A stretch of DNA of 64,000 bases from NCBI GenBank assembly GCA_964653485.1, contig CAZZFF010000007.1, positions 29,965 to 93,964 of the forward strand. Direction: 5' to 3'. Of the stretch, positions 41,150 through 49,609 are shown piece after piece. Origin of the DNA: CAVQND01 sp964653485 (GTDB lineage Bacteria > Verrucomicrobiota > Verrucomicrobiia > Limisphaerales > UBA8199). The notes under the pieces are model-generated. The model was not told the origin of the DNA, made no database searches, and saw only the letters and a list, made by a program, of their open reading frames with translations. Position numbers and translations under genes: made by a program. How positions within the stretch are numbered: position 1 is the stretch's first letter; each line of letters begins with the position of its first letter.

Positions 41150-42231
41150 TCATGCGCGAACCCTTAACCAGCCCGGAGGCGGCACAAGACCGGCTCGACG
41201 CGCACTTGCGCGAGATCATCCGATGGCATTTTTCTCCCGAAACCGGCTGCCCGTTCTGGCTCGACTGGGCGGCCAAGGCGGGCTGGGACCCGCGCGCGGA
41301 GGTAAAGACTTTTCCCGACCTGCTCGCCCGGTTTCCCCATTTCCAGGACCAATGGCTGCGCGATCTGCCGCCCGATGTCTGGGTCCCCGCCAGGTTCAAG
41401 GAGCGTCCTTACCACATTTTTGAAACCGGCGGCACTACCGGGCTGCCCAAGCAACGCATCGGGTGGGACGATTACAAAATCGATTACGAGGAATTCTCGT
41501 CCAAGATTTCGGACGACCATTTCCCGCGCGGCGCCGCCTGGCTTATGGCAGGCCCGACTGGCCCGCGCCGGCTCCGGCTCGCCATCGAGCACCTCGCCAA
41601 CTTCCGCGGCAGCCCCTGCTATTTCATTGACCTCGACCCCCGCTGGGTCAAGAAGGTGCTCGGCGAGAAACAGCTCGACCAGGCCCGCGCCTACATGGAC
41701 CACGTCGTGGCCCAGGCCGTGACGCTGCTCAAACACCGGAAGATAGCCAGTCTCTTCACCACGCCCAAATTGATCGAGGCCATAGGCGAGAAACTCAATT
41801 TGCGCGAGGCGGGCATTCGCGGCGTGTTTTGCGGCGGCACCACGATGACGCCCCAATCCGTGCGCTTCATCATCGAGGAAGTGCTCGGAGAGGGCATCGG
41901 CTTTTATCCCACTTATGGCAACACCCTCATGGGGCTGGCCGCCAGCGTGCCGCTTTGGCCTGAGGACAATTTCTCTGTTACCTATTACGCGCCCGAGCCT
42001 CGCGCGGTCCTGCGCGTTGTGAATCCCGCCCGAACCGACTCCCTCGTGGATTATGGCCAGTGGGGTCGCGTCGAATTGACCACTCTCACCCAGGAGCTGT
42101 TTCTGCCCCGGTTTCTCGAACGCGATGAAGCCGTTCGCCGGAGACCCCGAGACCCTTATCTCTGGGACGGCGTAGGCGAGGTCCGCCCCTTCGGCGCCAT
42201 GGAAAAGACGATTGTCGAGGGAGTCTATTGA
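41146..42231 (+). CDS. Second PaaK-like adenylating ligase (acid activation)
   Basis: 361 residues, shorter than PaaK because the C-terminal domain is reduced. The ATP loop is FETGGTTGLPKQR (92-104). GIGFYPTYGNTLMGLAA is the Y-G-x-T block, and YLWDGVGEVRPFGAMEKTI the hinge-like D-G-x-G-E-V region. LuxE-type acyl-protein synthetases and PaaK share this layout; the lack of a full C-terminal lid with the second catalytic Lys is notable. It lies nine bases before the aldehyde dehydrogenase gene. Its likely job is to activate a carboxylic acid for reduction by the next enzyme. Confidence 0.75.
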   Translation: MIMREPLTSPEAAQDRLDAHLREIIRWHFSPETGCPFWLDWAAKAGWDPRAEVKTFPDLLARFPHFQDQWLRDLPPDVWVPARFKERPYHIFETGGTTGLPKQRIGWDDYKIDYEEFSSKISDDHFPRGAAWLMAGPTGPRRLRLAIEHLANFRGSPCYFIDLDPRWVKKVLGEKQLDQARAYMDHVVAQAVTLLKHRKIASLFTTPKLIEAIGEKLNLREAGIRGVFCGGTTMTPQSVRFIIEEVLGEGIGFYPTYGNTLMGLAASVPLWPEDNFSVTYYAPEPRAVLRVVNPARTDSLVDYGQWGRVELTTLTQELFLPRFLERDEAVRRRPRDPYLWDGVGEVRPFGAMEKTIVEGVY

Positions 42232-42240
42232 TCAATCCCC

Positions 42241-43677
42241 ATGTTCCCGCACCTCCCAGCCCTGCGGCACGGCAAGCCCTACACCAGCCTGGACCAGGCT
42301 CAGGTTAACGACAGTCGCACCGGCCAGCCGCTGGCCCGCATCAGCCAGGTCAACTCCGGCATCATCAGGAAGGACCTCGCCAGAGTTGGCGAGGCCAGGG
42401 CCGCCCTCAAGGAGTTTTCATGCCAGCAACTCGTCGAAATCTGCCGCAAGGCCGCCGGCCTGTTTCTTAATGAAACCTTGCCTGCGGGCACCCAGGGCCA
42501 CTCTCAGTCCCCTGATGAGTATGTCGAGACCCTCTCGGCCACCAGCGGTTTGCCTTGGGAGATGGTGCGGCGAAACAGCGAAAAGCTGGCGCATGTGCTG
42601 GGCAACATGGGCCTGATTCTCAACGGCCTGACCCGCGGGCTTGACCTGGCCATCCTCGACCGCGGCCTGGGCGAACAAGACGGGAGGCGGTTGGCCTTTT
42701 ATCCCACGACCCAGAGCTTGGGCCTGGTCATGCCAAGCAATTCCCCCGGCGTCAATTCGCTTTGGCTTCCAGCCATTCCGCTCAAGGTCCCCGTCGTTCT
42801 CAAGCCGGGGCGCGACGAACCTTGGACGCCTTACCGCCTCATTCAGGCGCTCGTGGCGGCAGGGTGCCCGGCTGCGGCGTTGGGTTTTTATCCCACCGAC
42901 CATGAAGGCGCCGCCGAGATTCTCCGTGGCTGCGGGCGCGCGCTGGTGTTCGGCGACGCCTCCGCCACCGCCCCCTACGCCGCCAACCCTGCCATCCAGA
43001 TTCACGGCCCGGGGCTGAGCAAAATCCTGATCGGCGAGGATCAGGTCCATCGCTGGCGCGAGTTCGTCGATCTGATTGTCTCGTCCATCGCCGAAAACGG
43101 CGGGCGCAGTTGCATCAACGCCTCGGCCATTGTCGTACCCAAATACGGCGCGGAAATCGCCGAGACCCTCGCCCGCGAGCTCGGGCCGGTCATGCCGTGC
43201 CCGGCTTCCGACAAGGGCGCTCAACTCTCCGCGTTCGCCAATCCTTCCATGGCCGAGCGTATCAATGCCACAATCGAAGAAGGTCTCCGGGTCCCCGGCG
43301 CGGTGGAAGTCACCGCCAAACACAGGGGCGGCCCGCGGAATGTCACTTTCGGCGGCGCGGTTTACTTGCGCCCGACTTTGGTGCTTTGCGACTCCTTTGC
43401 CCATCCTCTTGCCAATCGTGAGTTTCTGTTCCCTTATGCCAGCATCGTCGAGATGCCCCAAGCCGGCATGCTCGAACAAATCGGCCCATCCCTGGTTGTG
43501 ACGGCCATCACTCAAGACCCTGCCTTCCGCCAGTCGCTCCTGGAATCTCCCCTTATCCAGCGGCTGAACCTCGGCCCAATCCCCACAACGCGCGTCTCGT
43601 GGGACCAACCCCATGAAGGCAACCTCTTCGAGTTTCTGTATCGCCGCCGCGCAATTGAGGTGAGCGACGGGTTTTGA
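42241..43677 (+). CDS. Acylating-type aldehyde dehydrogenase (acyl-CoA reductase-like)
   Basis: 478 residues with the ALDH fold. The Rossmann part has LGLVMPSNSPGVNSLWLPAIPLKVPVVLKPG. In place of the hydrolytic general-base motif E-L-G-G there is H255-G-P-G258 (IQIHGPGLSKILIGED), as in CoA-acylating aldehyde dehydrogenases, which carry G-P-G here. The catalytic thiol is C291 in NGGRSCINASAIVVP. This supports interconversion of acyl-CoA (or acyl-enzyme) and aldehyde with NAD(P)H rather than hydrolytic oxidation. It pairs with the ligase before it and the alcohol dehydrogenase after it; the latter begins inside the last four bases. Confidence 0.8.
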   Translation: MFPHLPALRHGKPYTSLDQAQVNDSRTGQPLARISQVNSGIIRKDLARVGEARAALKEFSCQQLVEICRKAAGLFLNETLPAGTQGHSQSPDEYVETLSATSGLPWEMVRRNSEKLAHVLGNMGLILNGLTRGLDLAILDRGLGEQDGRRLAFYPTTQSLGLVMPSNSPGVNSLWLPAIPLKVPVVLKPGRDEPWTPYRLIQALVAAGCPAAALGFYPTDHEGAAEILRGCGRALVFGDASATAPYAANPAIQIHGPGLSKILIGEDQVHRWREFVDLIVSSIAENGGRSCINASAIVVPKYGAEIAETLARELGPVMPCPASDKGAQLSAFANPSMAERINATIEEGLRVPGAVEVTAKHRGGPRNVTFGGAVYLRPTLVLCDSFAHPLANREFLFPYASIVEMPQAGMLEQIGPSLVVTAITQDPAFRQSLLESPLIQRLNLGPIPTTRVSWDQPHEGNLFEFLYRRRAIEVSDGF

Positions 43678-44887
43678 TTGTCCGGCCCATGCATCCCGAC
43701 GCATCCGATAGCGCGCTCTCTCCCGGCCCATTCGATTACACGCCGCGAACCCGCGTCATCTTCGGCCTGGACGCCATTGAACGGGTCGGCGCCTTGGCTG
43801 TCGAGCTCGGCGCCCGCAATGTCCTCCTCGTCACCGACCGGGGCATCGTGTCCGCCGGGCACGCCGGACGCGTAAGCCGCTTGCTCGAGGCTGCCGGCCT
43901 GTCTGTTTGCTGTTTCGATGCAGTTGAAGAAAACCCCGGCACCCGGTGCGTCGCCCGGTGCGTCGAGGTCGCCCGCCGTTCGCACATCGATACGATTGTT
44001 GGACTCGGCGGCGGCAGCAGCATGGACACCGCCAAAGGCTGCAACTTCCTCCTCACCAACGGCGGTCGGATGGAGGACTACCAGGGAATCGGCAAAGCCA
44101 GGCACCCAATGCTGCCGCTCATTGCCATCCCGACCACCGGCGGCACTGGCAGCGAGTGCCAGTCTTTCGCCCTGATTAGCGACGAACAGACCCACCAGAA
44201 AATGGCCTGCGGCGACCCCAAAGCCGCCGCTCGAATCGCCCTGCTCGACCCCGCCCTCACCCTCTCCCAACCGTCCAGGGTCACCGCCTGCGCCGGCATC
44301 GACGCCATCGCTCATGCCATTGAAACCGCCGTCACCAGAAAGCGCACCGCGCTCTCGCTCGTGTTTTCCCGTGAGTCGCTCCGGCTAACCCTGGCCGGCC
44401 TGCCGCGCGTGCTCGCAGCGCCCGGCGATATCGAGGCTCGAGGTTGGATGCTTCTGGGCGCCGCATGGGCGGGGACGGCCATCGAGAACAGCATGCTCGG
44501 CGCGGCCCACTCCGCTGCAAACCCGCTTACCGCCCATTTCGGCATCGTCCACGGCCACGCCGTCGGCGTGATGCTGCCCCACGTCGTTCGTTTCAACGCC
44601 NNNNNNNNNNGGATCGTGTCGTTCTGCCATGGCGGTCACCCTAGGCCTGCGCCGCCGGGTTGGCATCCCCCTCGGAAACTCCCTCAGAGGCCGCCGCCCA
44701 TCTGGCCGACATGCTGGACGGGACGCTGGACTTGGCTGGCCTCCCGCGCTCCCTCAAGGGCCTTGGCCTGGGCGCCTCCAAAATCCCCGCTCTCGCCCTC
44801 GAAGCCGAGCGGCAATGGACCGCCCAATTCAACCCTCGCCCTCTGACCGTTGCTGATTTCGAGACCCTCTACGCGGCGGCGCTTTAG
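43674..44887 (+). CDS. Iron-type alcohol dehydrogenase, interrupted by an assembly gap
   Basis: The 5' part (TTG 43674 or ATG 43689) shows the type III fold: TRVIFGLDAIERVGALAVELG, IDTIVGLGGGSSMDTAKGCNF, LIAIPTTGGTGSEC, DPALTLSQPSRVTACAGIDAIAHAIE and the metal-site block MLGAAHSAANPLTAHFGIVHGHAVGVMLPHVVRFN. Ten N at 44601-44610 follow. After the gap the C-terminus resumes in a different frame (about 44650-44887: SEAAAHLADMLDGTLDLAGLPRSLKGLG...LYAAAL), typical of this family. So this is one gene whose middle is missing or mis-joined. It completes an acid-aldehyde-alcohol series with the two preceding enzymes. Confidence 0.82.
44601..44610. other. Assembly gap (10 N)
   Basis: Ten undefined bases inside the alcohol dehydrogenase gene. 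Their round number suggests a placeholder of unknown true length. The bases just after the gap (44611-44645) do not continue the protein in any frame and may be a mis-joined contig end. Confidence 0.99.
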
Positions 44888-44976
44888 GCTTGGTCCCCTA
44901 CGTTGTCCAGAAGAAGCGGCGCGGGTCATGTGATGGGAGACTTGCAGTGTGGTCCTTGCAAGGATAGTTTTGAGAC

Positions 44977-45195
44977 ATGATCGGAGCGGATGAAATTGAG
45001 AAGATGAGCCTGGTGGAGCGGCTTCAGACGATCGAGTTGCTGTGGGCCTCGCTGGCGAGTACGCCCGATGCGGTGCCTTCTCCAAATTGGCATCGGGAGG
45101 TTCTTGCCGAGCGCATGGAGAAGATTGAGCGTGGCGAGGCCGAGTTCTTGACTGTCCCGGAGTTGGAGGAACGTCTGCGGGATTCAGCGCAATGA
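44977..45195 (+). CDS. Addiction module antitoxin (PF09720-type)
   Basis: 72 residues, MIGADEIEKMSLVERLQTIELLWASLAST... The pattern L-x-x-x-E-R-L-x-x-I-E-x-L-W-x-S-L followed by P-x-x-W-H-x-x-V-L-x-E-R is that of the small putative addiction module component family. Its last four bases overlap the following toxin ATG. Role: neutralise the ParE/RelE-like partner. Confidence 0.85.
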   Translation: MIGADEIEKMSLVERLQTIELLWASLASTPDAVPSPNWHREVLAERMEKIERGEAEFLTVPELEERLRDSAQ

Positions 45196-45494
45196 AGCGC
45201 GTGATCGTTCTGGCGGAAGCCGCCCAGGACCTGGAAGAAGCTCGCAGGTTTTACAACGCATCGGGAGTTGGGGTTGGCGAGTATTTTGTTACTTCATTAC
45301 TGGCGGACATTAAGAGTTTGGGGCTTTATCATGGGGTGCATCACCGCCAATACGGCTGTTTCCGGATGCTGGCGAGCCGGTTTCCGGTTGGCATTTATTA
45401 TTTAGAGGGGGAGCATGACACCACGGTAGTCGCGGTCCTTGACTTGCGCCGGAAGCCGAGCTGGATCCGCGCGCGGGTAACGCGACGGCAATAA
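45192..45494 (+). CDS. ParE/RelE-family toxin
   Basis: 100 residues, MKRVIVLAEAAQDLEEARRFYNA..., with the RelE-superfamily helical hairpin, GCFRMLASRFPVGIYYLEGE and the final strand TTVVAVLDLRRKPSWIR, where the Arg-rich end is usual. ATGA overlap with the antitoxin. Expected to inhibit gyrase (ParE) or cut mRNA (RelE); which cannot be told. Convergent with the sigma factor gene. Confidence 0.85.
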   Translation: MKRVIVLAEAAQDLEEARRFYNASGVGVGEYFVTSLLADIKSLGLYHGVHHRQYGCFRMLASRFPVGIYYLEGEHDTTVVAVLDLRRKPSWIRARVTRRQ

Positions 45495-45554
45495 CCCAGA
45501 CTTTTGACCAGCAAGAGCAACTTGTACCAGATCGTGCTAGGCCTCGGCGGTCTC

Positions 45555-47339
45555 CTACACCTTGTCTTTGGTCTCGAGGAAGCCGCGGAGGTGGCAAACG
45601 CGGGTGGGATGGCGGAGTTTGCGCAGCGCCTTGGCTTCTATCTGGCGGATGCGCTCCCGGGTAACCTGGTAGAGGTTGCCAATCTCCTCGAGGGTGTGGC
45701 CGTAGCCGTCGAGCAGACCAAAACGCATTTCGAGGATTCGCCTCTCGCGCTGGCTTAGGAGGGTCAGAACGTGGTCCAGCCTTTCCCTGAGCATGCTCTG
45801 GCTCGTGCCTTCGGACGGGTTCTCGGCGCTCTTGTCTTCGATGAAATCGCCCACCCTTACGTCGCCATCTTCGCCCACGGGCGCGTCGAGAGAGACGGGT
45901 TGGCGGGCCATTTTGAGCAAGGCGTTGATGCGCGAGACCGGCGCGTGCATCTCGTCGGCCAGGTCTTCGGCGGTCGGCTCGCGGCCCAATTCCTGGCTGA
46001 GCTGTTTCTGGGCCCGCCAGAGCTTGGTCATGATCTCGATCATGTGTACCGGGATTCGGATCGTGCGCGCCTGGTCGGCAATCGAACGGGTCAATGCCTG
46101 CCGGATCCACCAAACCGCGTAGGTGGAGAACTTGTAGCCGCGCCGATACTCGAATTTCTCGACGCCCTTGAGCAGGCCGATATTGCCTTCCTGAATCAGA
46201 TCGAGCAGAGACTGCCCCCGGTTGACGTATTTCTTGGCGATGGCGACAACCAGGCGCAGGTTGGCTTCGGCCATGTGGCTTTTGGCCTCGTGAACGCGCC
46301 CGGCGGCCCGCTGTAACGCATCGAAGGTCCTGTTAAACTCCTCGCGCGGCGAGCGGACGAATCTCTCCAGGACGCGAAGCCCTTCCTGTTCGGCTCGGAT
46401 GGCGTCCTGCCGTTGGCGGGATTCGGGTTGGCCTTCCAACTCGCGGATGCGCCGCGAGCCGGCCTCGAACTTGGCGTGGACGTTGCCGGCGACCACGGTG
46501 ATGTCGTCAAGGACCTTTGCCTTGTAATGTAACTTCGGAAAGAGGGTCTCCAGTTTTCTCGCGACCGTTTGAAGCTGGCCGAGGAGCACTTCGGGTTGCC
46601 CTGCGGGGGTGGCCTGCCACCGGCTGTAGAGCTCGTCAGCCTGGGCGTCCAGTGCCTCCATCTGTTTGACCAGGCGGCGGAGGGTCTTGAGATGCTGTTC
46701 GCGGTTGGGGGCTTCGTTCTCCGATACAATGCGGTCGTAGCGCTCCTTTGGGGGCTCGGCGAGCAGCTTTCCGGCGAGCGCGACGTGCTCTTTGGCGGCA
46801 AAGCCCAGCCCATAAACCAACTGCTTCATCTCATCCCCGGCCTGCTCGATGCGCCTGAAGACCTCGACCTCCTGCTCGCGCGTGAGCAAGGGCACCCTGC
46901 CCACCTGCTTCAGATACATCTGCACCGGGTCGTCCAGGGCGTCGAATTGGCCGTCCCGGTCCGACTCCGGTTCTTCGGGTTTGGCCTTTTCGATCTCGGC
47001 ATCCGCGCTAATCTTGACGCCGAGGCTATGCAGCCTGGTATAGAGCGTGTCCAAATCGTCGGCGGACACCCCTTCGGGCAGCAGTTCATTGATGTCGTCG
47101 TAGGTAAGCTGGCCCTGGTCGTGCGCCAGGCGCAGCAGACTCTTGGTCGTCGCGGACAGGTCAACCGATTCGCCCGGCGCGGCCACGACGGCCTTGGCCC
47201 CATTGTCCGCGCCGTTGCGCGGGGATGCCTTCGCTCCAAAGACGAAACGGCCGCGCGAGCGGTGGACATCGCCGGGGGCCTTCGGCTCTTTGGCGTCCTC
47301 CCATTTCTTTGCTCTGGTATTCAATGTCTTTGCTAGCAC
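45555..47339 (-). CDS. rpoD: Primary RNA polymerase sigma factor (RpoD/sigma-70)
   Basis: 594 residues from GTG 47339 (TTG 47324 possible); longer upstream readings overlap the RRM gene's terminator and are rejected. Region 1.1-like start (TTKSLLRLAHDQGQLTYDDINELLP), 1.2 (DDPVQMYLKQVGRVPLLTREQE), a long non-conserved insert, region 2 with EANLRLVVAIAKKYVNRG, LDLIQEGNIGLLKGVEKFEY and FSTYAVWWIRQALTRSI, region 3 PVHMIEIMTKLWRAQKQL, and region 4 ILEMRFGLLDGYGHTLEEIG with the HTH VTRERIRQIEAKALRKLRHP. All features of a housekeeping sigma factor. Confidence 0.95.
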   Translation of the reverse strand: MLAKTLNTRAKKWEDAKEPKAPGDVHRSRGRFVFGAKASPRNGADNGAKAVVAAPGESVDLSATTKSLLRLAHDQGQLTYDDINELLPEGVSADDLDTLYTRLHSLGVKISADAEIEKAKPEEPESDRDGQFDALDDPVQMYLKQVGRVPLLTREQEVEVFRRIEQAGDEMKQLVYGLGFAAKEHVALAGKLLAEPPKERYDRIVSENEAPNREQHLKTLRRLVKQMEALDAQADELYSRWQATPAGQPEVLLGQLQTVARKLETLFPKLHYKAKVLDDITVVAGNVHAKFEAGSRRIRELEGQPESRQRQDAIRAEQEGLRVLERFVRSPREEFNRTFDALQRAAGRVHEAKSHMAEANLRLVVAIAKKYVNRGQSLLDLIQEGNIGLLKGVEKFEYRRGYKFSTYAVWWIRQALTRSIADQARTIRIPVHMIEIMTKLWRAQKQLSQELGREPTAEDLADEMHAPVSRINALLKMARQPVSLDAPVGEDGDVRVGDFIEDKSAENPSEGTSQSMLRERLDHVLTLLSQRERRILEMRFGLLDGYGHTLEEIGNLYQVTRERIRQIEAKALRKLRHPTRVCHLRGFLETKDKV

Positions 47340-47346
47340 GGGCCAG

Positions 47347-47378
47347 AAAAAAAGGCGTGGGACGCTTGGCCCCACGCC
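47347..47378 (-). terminator. Rho-independent terminator of the RRM gene
   Basis: On the minus strand a stem GGCGTGGG...CCCACGCC (47354-47378) is followed directly by seven T (A-run at 47347-47353 on the plus strand). It starts 19 bases after the RRM gene stop and lies immediately before the sigma factor start, so it separates the two transcription units. Confidence 0.85.
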
Positions 47379-47397
47379 GGTTTGCGAAAATCCTCGC

Positions 47398-47718
47398 TTA
47401 ATAGCGCCGGCCGGAACTGCCTCGGCCCGCGTACTCGTGTCCGCCGCGTGCGCCGCCGCCGGTGCGCTCCGCCGGAGGCCGCGCCACATTCACCGTCAGG
47501 CTGCGTCCGTCGAGTGTGGACCCGTTCAGGGCGTCAATGGCCTTCTGAGCCTCTTCGGGTGTTGACATGGTGACAAAAGCGAACCCTCGAGGCCGGCCGG
47601 AGGCGCGGTCCATCATCAGGTTGGCCTCCGTCACTGTGCCGTGCGCGGCAAAGGCGTCTTGCAGATCGTTTTCGGTTGTGTTGAACGAGAGGTTCCCCAC
47701 GAATAACTTTGTGTTCAT
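47398..47718 (-). CDS. RRM-type RNA-binding protein (glycine-rich tail)
   Basis: 106 residues from ATG 47718. One RRM domain: RNP2 KLFVGNLSF, RNP1 RGFAFVTM, with DLQDAFAAHGTVTEANLMMD between. The tail RTGGGARGGHEYAGRGSSGRRY is Gly/Arg-rich as in cyanobacterial and verrucomicrobial cold-induced RNA-binding proteins. Likely an RNA chaperone. Monocistronic, ended by a strong terminator. Confidence 0.92.
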   Translation of the reverse strand: MNTKLFVGNLSFNTTENDLQDAFAAHGTVTEANLMMDRASGRPRGFAFVTMSTPEEAQKAIDALNGSTLDGRSLTVNVARPPAERTGGGARGGHEYAGRGSSGRRY

Positions 47719-48041
47719 GTGATGTTTCAGTGTCCTTAGTATTACCCTGTTCTCTCCAAACTGTTCCCGAAAATCGGGTTTCAAATCATCACTGAACGAG
47801 GTTCACTTGAAGATTTACCATGTCCTGGAAGCGACAAGCTATTTGTTAGACAGTCTTAGAATGCCTCATCCCGGCCAAATGGCAAGCATTTTTCACAAAA
47901 CTTTTACGCGCATTTTGTCCTTGCCTGCCACCATAACTATGCGACACTGGGTTCGTATGAAGTTGTTTCGGCGACCGACAGCATATTATTGTCACGTCCG
48001 GCACCTTTGCGCATGAATAATCTCCAACCCCCGGGGGCGCA
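47719..48041. other. Divergent intergenic region with promoters for RRM gene and infC
   Basis: 323 bases, clearly richer in A+T than the surroundings, between two divergent genes. No reading frame with family similarity. A long 5' leader for the RRM mRNA, as in cold-shock genes, would fit. No high-quality promoter pair could be fixed by eye. Confidence 0.4.
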
Positions 48042-48725
48042 TTGAGCCGCCCTTTTCCTTCTCGTTCCTTTCATTCTCGCGAGCCGTTGCATCGCCGGAA
48101 CGGAAAAATCCGTGCCCGCGAGGTGCGCGTCGTCGGCGACGCCAAGCAGCAACTGGGCGTGATGTCCCTCAATGAGGCCCTGCGCCTGGCCCAAGCCAAG
48201 GGGCTGGACCTGATCGAGGTCGCCCCCAACGCCACGCCGCCCGTGTGCCGTATCGTCGATTACGGCAAGTTCCTCTACGAGGAGGCCAAGCGGAGCAAGG
48301 GCTCCCATGTCCGCCAGCCGGCGAACATAATGAAGGAACTCCAAATCTCTCCTGCCATTGATCCTCACGACATGGCAACCAAGCGCGAACACGCTATCCG
48401 GTTCCTGTGCGATGATATGAAAGTCCGCGTCAAACTGCGCTTTCGCGGACGCCAGAAGGCCCACAAGGAGATCGGCTTCCAGGTCATCAACCAGTTCGTC
48501 AAAGACGTCGCCGCTTACGGGCAGGCGGATTCGCCGCCCAAAATGTTGGGTGACCGCGACCTGAACGTCGTCCTGAGCCCGCTGCCTCGCAACAAACGCG
48601 CCAAGAGCCCGCGCGAAGAACCGCCGTCTTCCCCGCCGCCAACAACCGCCCCGCCTGCGGCGCCCGCGGCGCCCGCAACCCCGGCCACCCCGGAGACCCT
48701 GCCCCAGGAAGCGGCGGCGCTATAG
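48042..48725 (+). CDS. infC: Translation initiation factor IF-3 with extended tail
   Basis: 227 residues. The N-domain has GKIRAREVRVVGDAKQQLGV and LDLIEVAPNATPPVCRIVDYGKFLYE, the classic IF-3 signature. The C-domain continues with KELQISPAIDPHDMATKREHAIRFL and KVRVKLRFRGRQKAHKEIG. From about residue 187 a tail of 40 residues rich in Pro, Ala and Thr extends the usual end. Translation appears to begin at TTG 48042, since an in-frame stop lies 24 bases upstream; rare starts are a known feature of infC self-control. The usual downstream rpmI-rplT genes are not here. Confidence 0.95.
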   Translation: MSRPFPSRSFHSREPLHRRNGKIRAREVRVVGDAKQQLGVMSLNEALRLAQAKGLDLIEVAPNATPPVCRIVDYGKFLYEEAKRSKGSHVRQPANIMKELQISPAIDPHDMATKREHAIRFLCDDMKVRVKLRFRGRQKAHKEIGFQVINQFVKDVAAYGQADSPPKMLGDRDLNVVLSPLPRNKRAKSPREEPPSSPPPTTAPPAAPAAPATPATPETLPQEAAAL

Positions 48726-48750
48726 GGGCTCGTTAAGACGTGAACATGAC

Positions 48751-48770
48751 GAGCCGCCTTGGAGCGGCTC
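48751..48770. terminator. Stem-loop between convergent infC and Memo gene
   Basis: GAGCCGC, loop CTTGGA, GCGGCTC: a perfect 7-bp stem 26 bases after the infC stop and just before the stop of the convergent gene. No T-run, so only a possible bidirectional terminator. Confidence 0.4.
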
Positions 48771-48778
48771 GGCGTCGT

Positions 48779-49609
48779 TCACCTTCCTGTCCCTTCCTCG
48801 AAAACGAACGCCCCGTAGCCAACCACGCGCTGTCGCGGGCCGCCCGCATCACCGGAGTTGCGCAGAACCAGGGTCCGGGCACGCAAGCCCTGGCGGCGGG
48901 CCGCCTGCAGCAGCCCGCAGATGGGCCACCGCCCACACGCCCCGTCCTCGCCGATCCCCTCCGGCGACAGTGCCTCGATGGCCGCCGCCGTGGCGCTGTC
49001 TATTTCGTCGGCAAGAGCCGCGCTGTGATAATGGCTAAGGTCGGAACTGATGATGATGCAGGTTTCCGCTCCGCCCCATACCGCCTCGATGACCTGACTG
49101 ATGGCTTCCGGTTCTGCTTCCCAAACGAGCAGGGGCACCAGGGCGAAGTCGGCCAGCACCGTTTGGAGAAAGGGCAGTTGCACCTCCAAGGCGTGTTCAT
49201 GGGCATGGGCCTCGTCATTGACGCTGACCCGCCCGGCTGAGGCCAGTTGCCGGAGGCCCTCCGCATCCACGGGCACAAGGCCCAGTGGCGTGGCGAAGGC
49301 CGACGCCGAGACCGTGGCTACGCCCTCGAAGGCGACCCGATGGGACGGCCCCAATAGCACCACCCGCTTGATCCTCCCCCGCGCCGGCGCCAGCCGGGCA
49401 TAGCCCGAGGCCGCAATCGGTCCAGAGAACATGTAGCCCGCGTGGGGGAGGATAAGGGCCTTGGGGGCAGGCCCGGCGCCGCGGGGGGCATCCGCGAGCA
49501 GCGACTTCACGCTGCTCGCAAGCTCCTCCGGGTCGCCGGGATAAAACTGGCCCGCCACCGCCGCTGGGCGGACGCCTCTCAGTTCGATGTCGATCTTAGC
49601 CTGTGACAT
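48779..49609 (-). CDS. amrB: AmmeMemoRadiSam system protein B (Memo family)
   Basis: 276 residues. Memo features: RPAAVAGQFYPGDPEELASSV at the start, LILPHAGYMFSGPIAASGYARL, VVLLGPSHRVAFEGVA, EHALEVQLPFLQTVL and IIISSDLSHYHSAALAD, which together hold the metal-type His/Asp residues. The family forms a conserved but poorly understood set with a radical SAM enzyme and AmmeMemo A. Here it overlaps the preceding radical SAM gene by 14 bases. Protein A is not visible in the window. Confidence 0.92.
   Translation of the reverse strand: MSQAKIDIELRGVRPAAVAGQFYPGDPEELASSVKSLLADAPRGAGPAPKALILPHAGYMFSGPIAASGYARLAPARGRIKRVVLLGPSHRVAFEGVATVSASAFATPLGLVPVDAEGLRQLASAGRVSVNDEAHAHEHALEVQLPFLQTVLADFALVPLLVWEAEPEAISQVIEAVWGGAETCIIISSDLSHYHSAALADEIDSATAAAIEALSPEGIGEDGACGRWPICGLLQAARRQGLRARTLVLRNSGDAGGPRQRVVGYGAFVFEEGTGR

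Noticed and set aside
47340..47489. N-terminal extension of the sigma factor
   Set aside because: It would include the terminator hairpin and part of the RRM gene and has no region 1.1 similarity.
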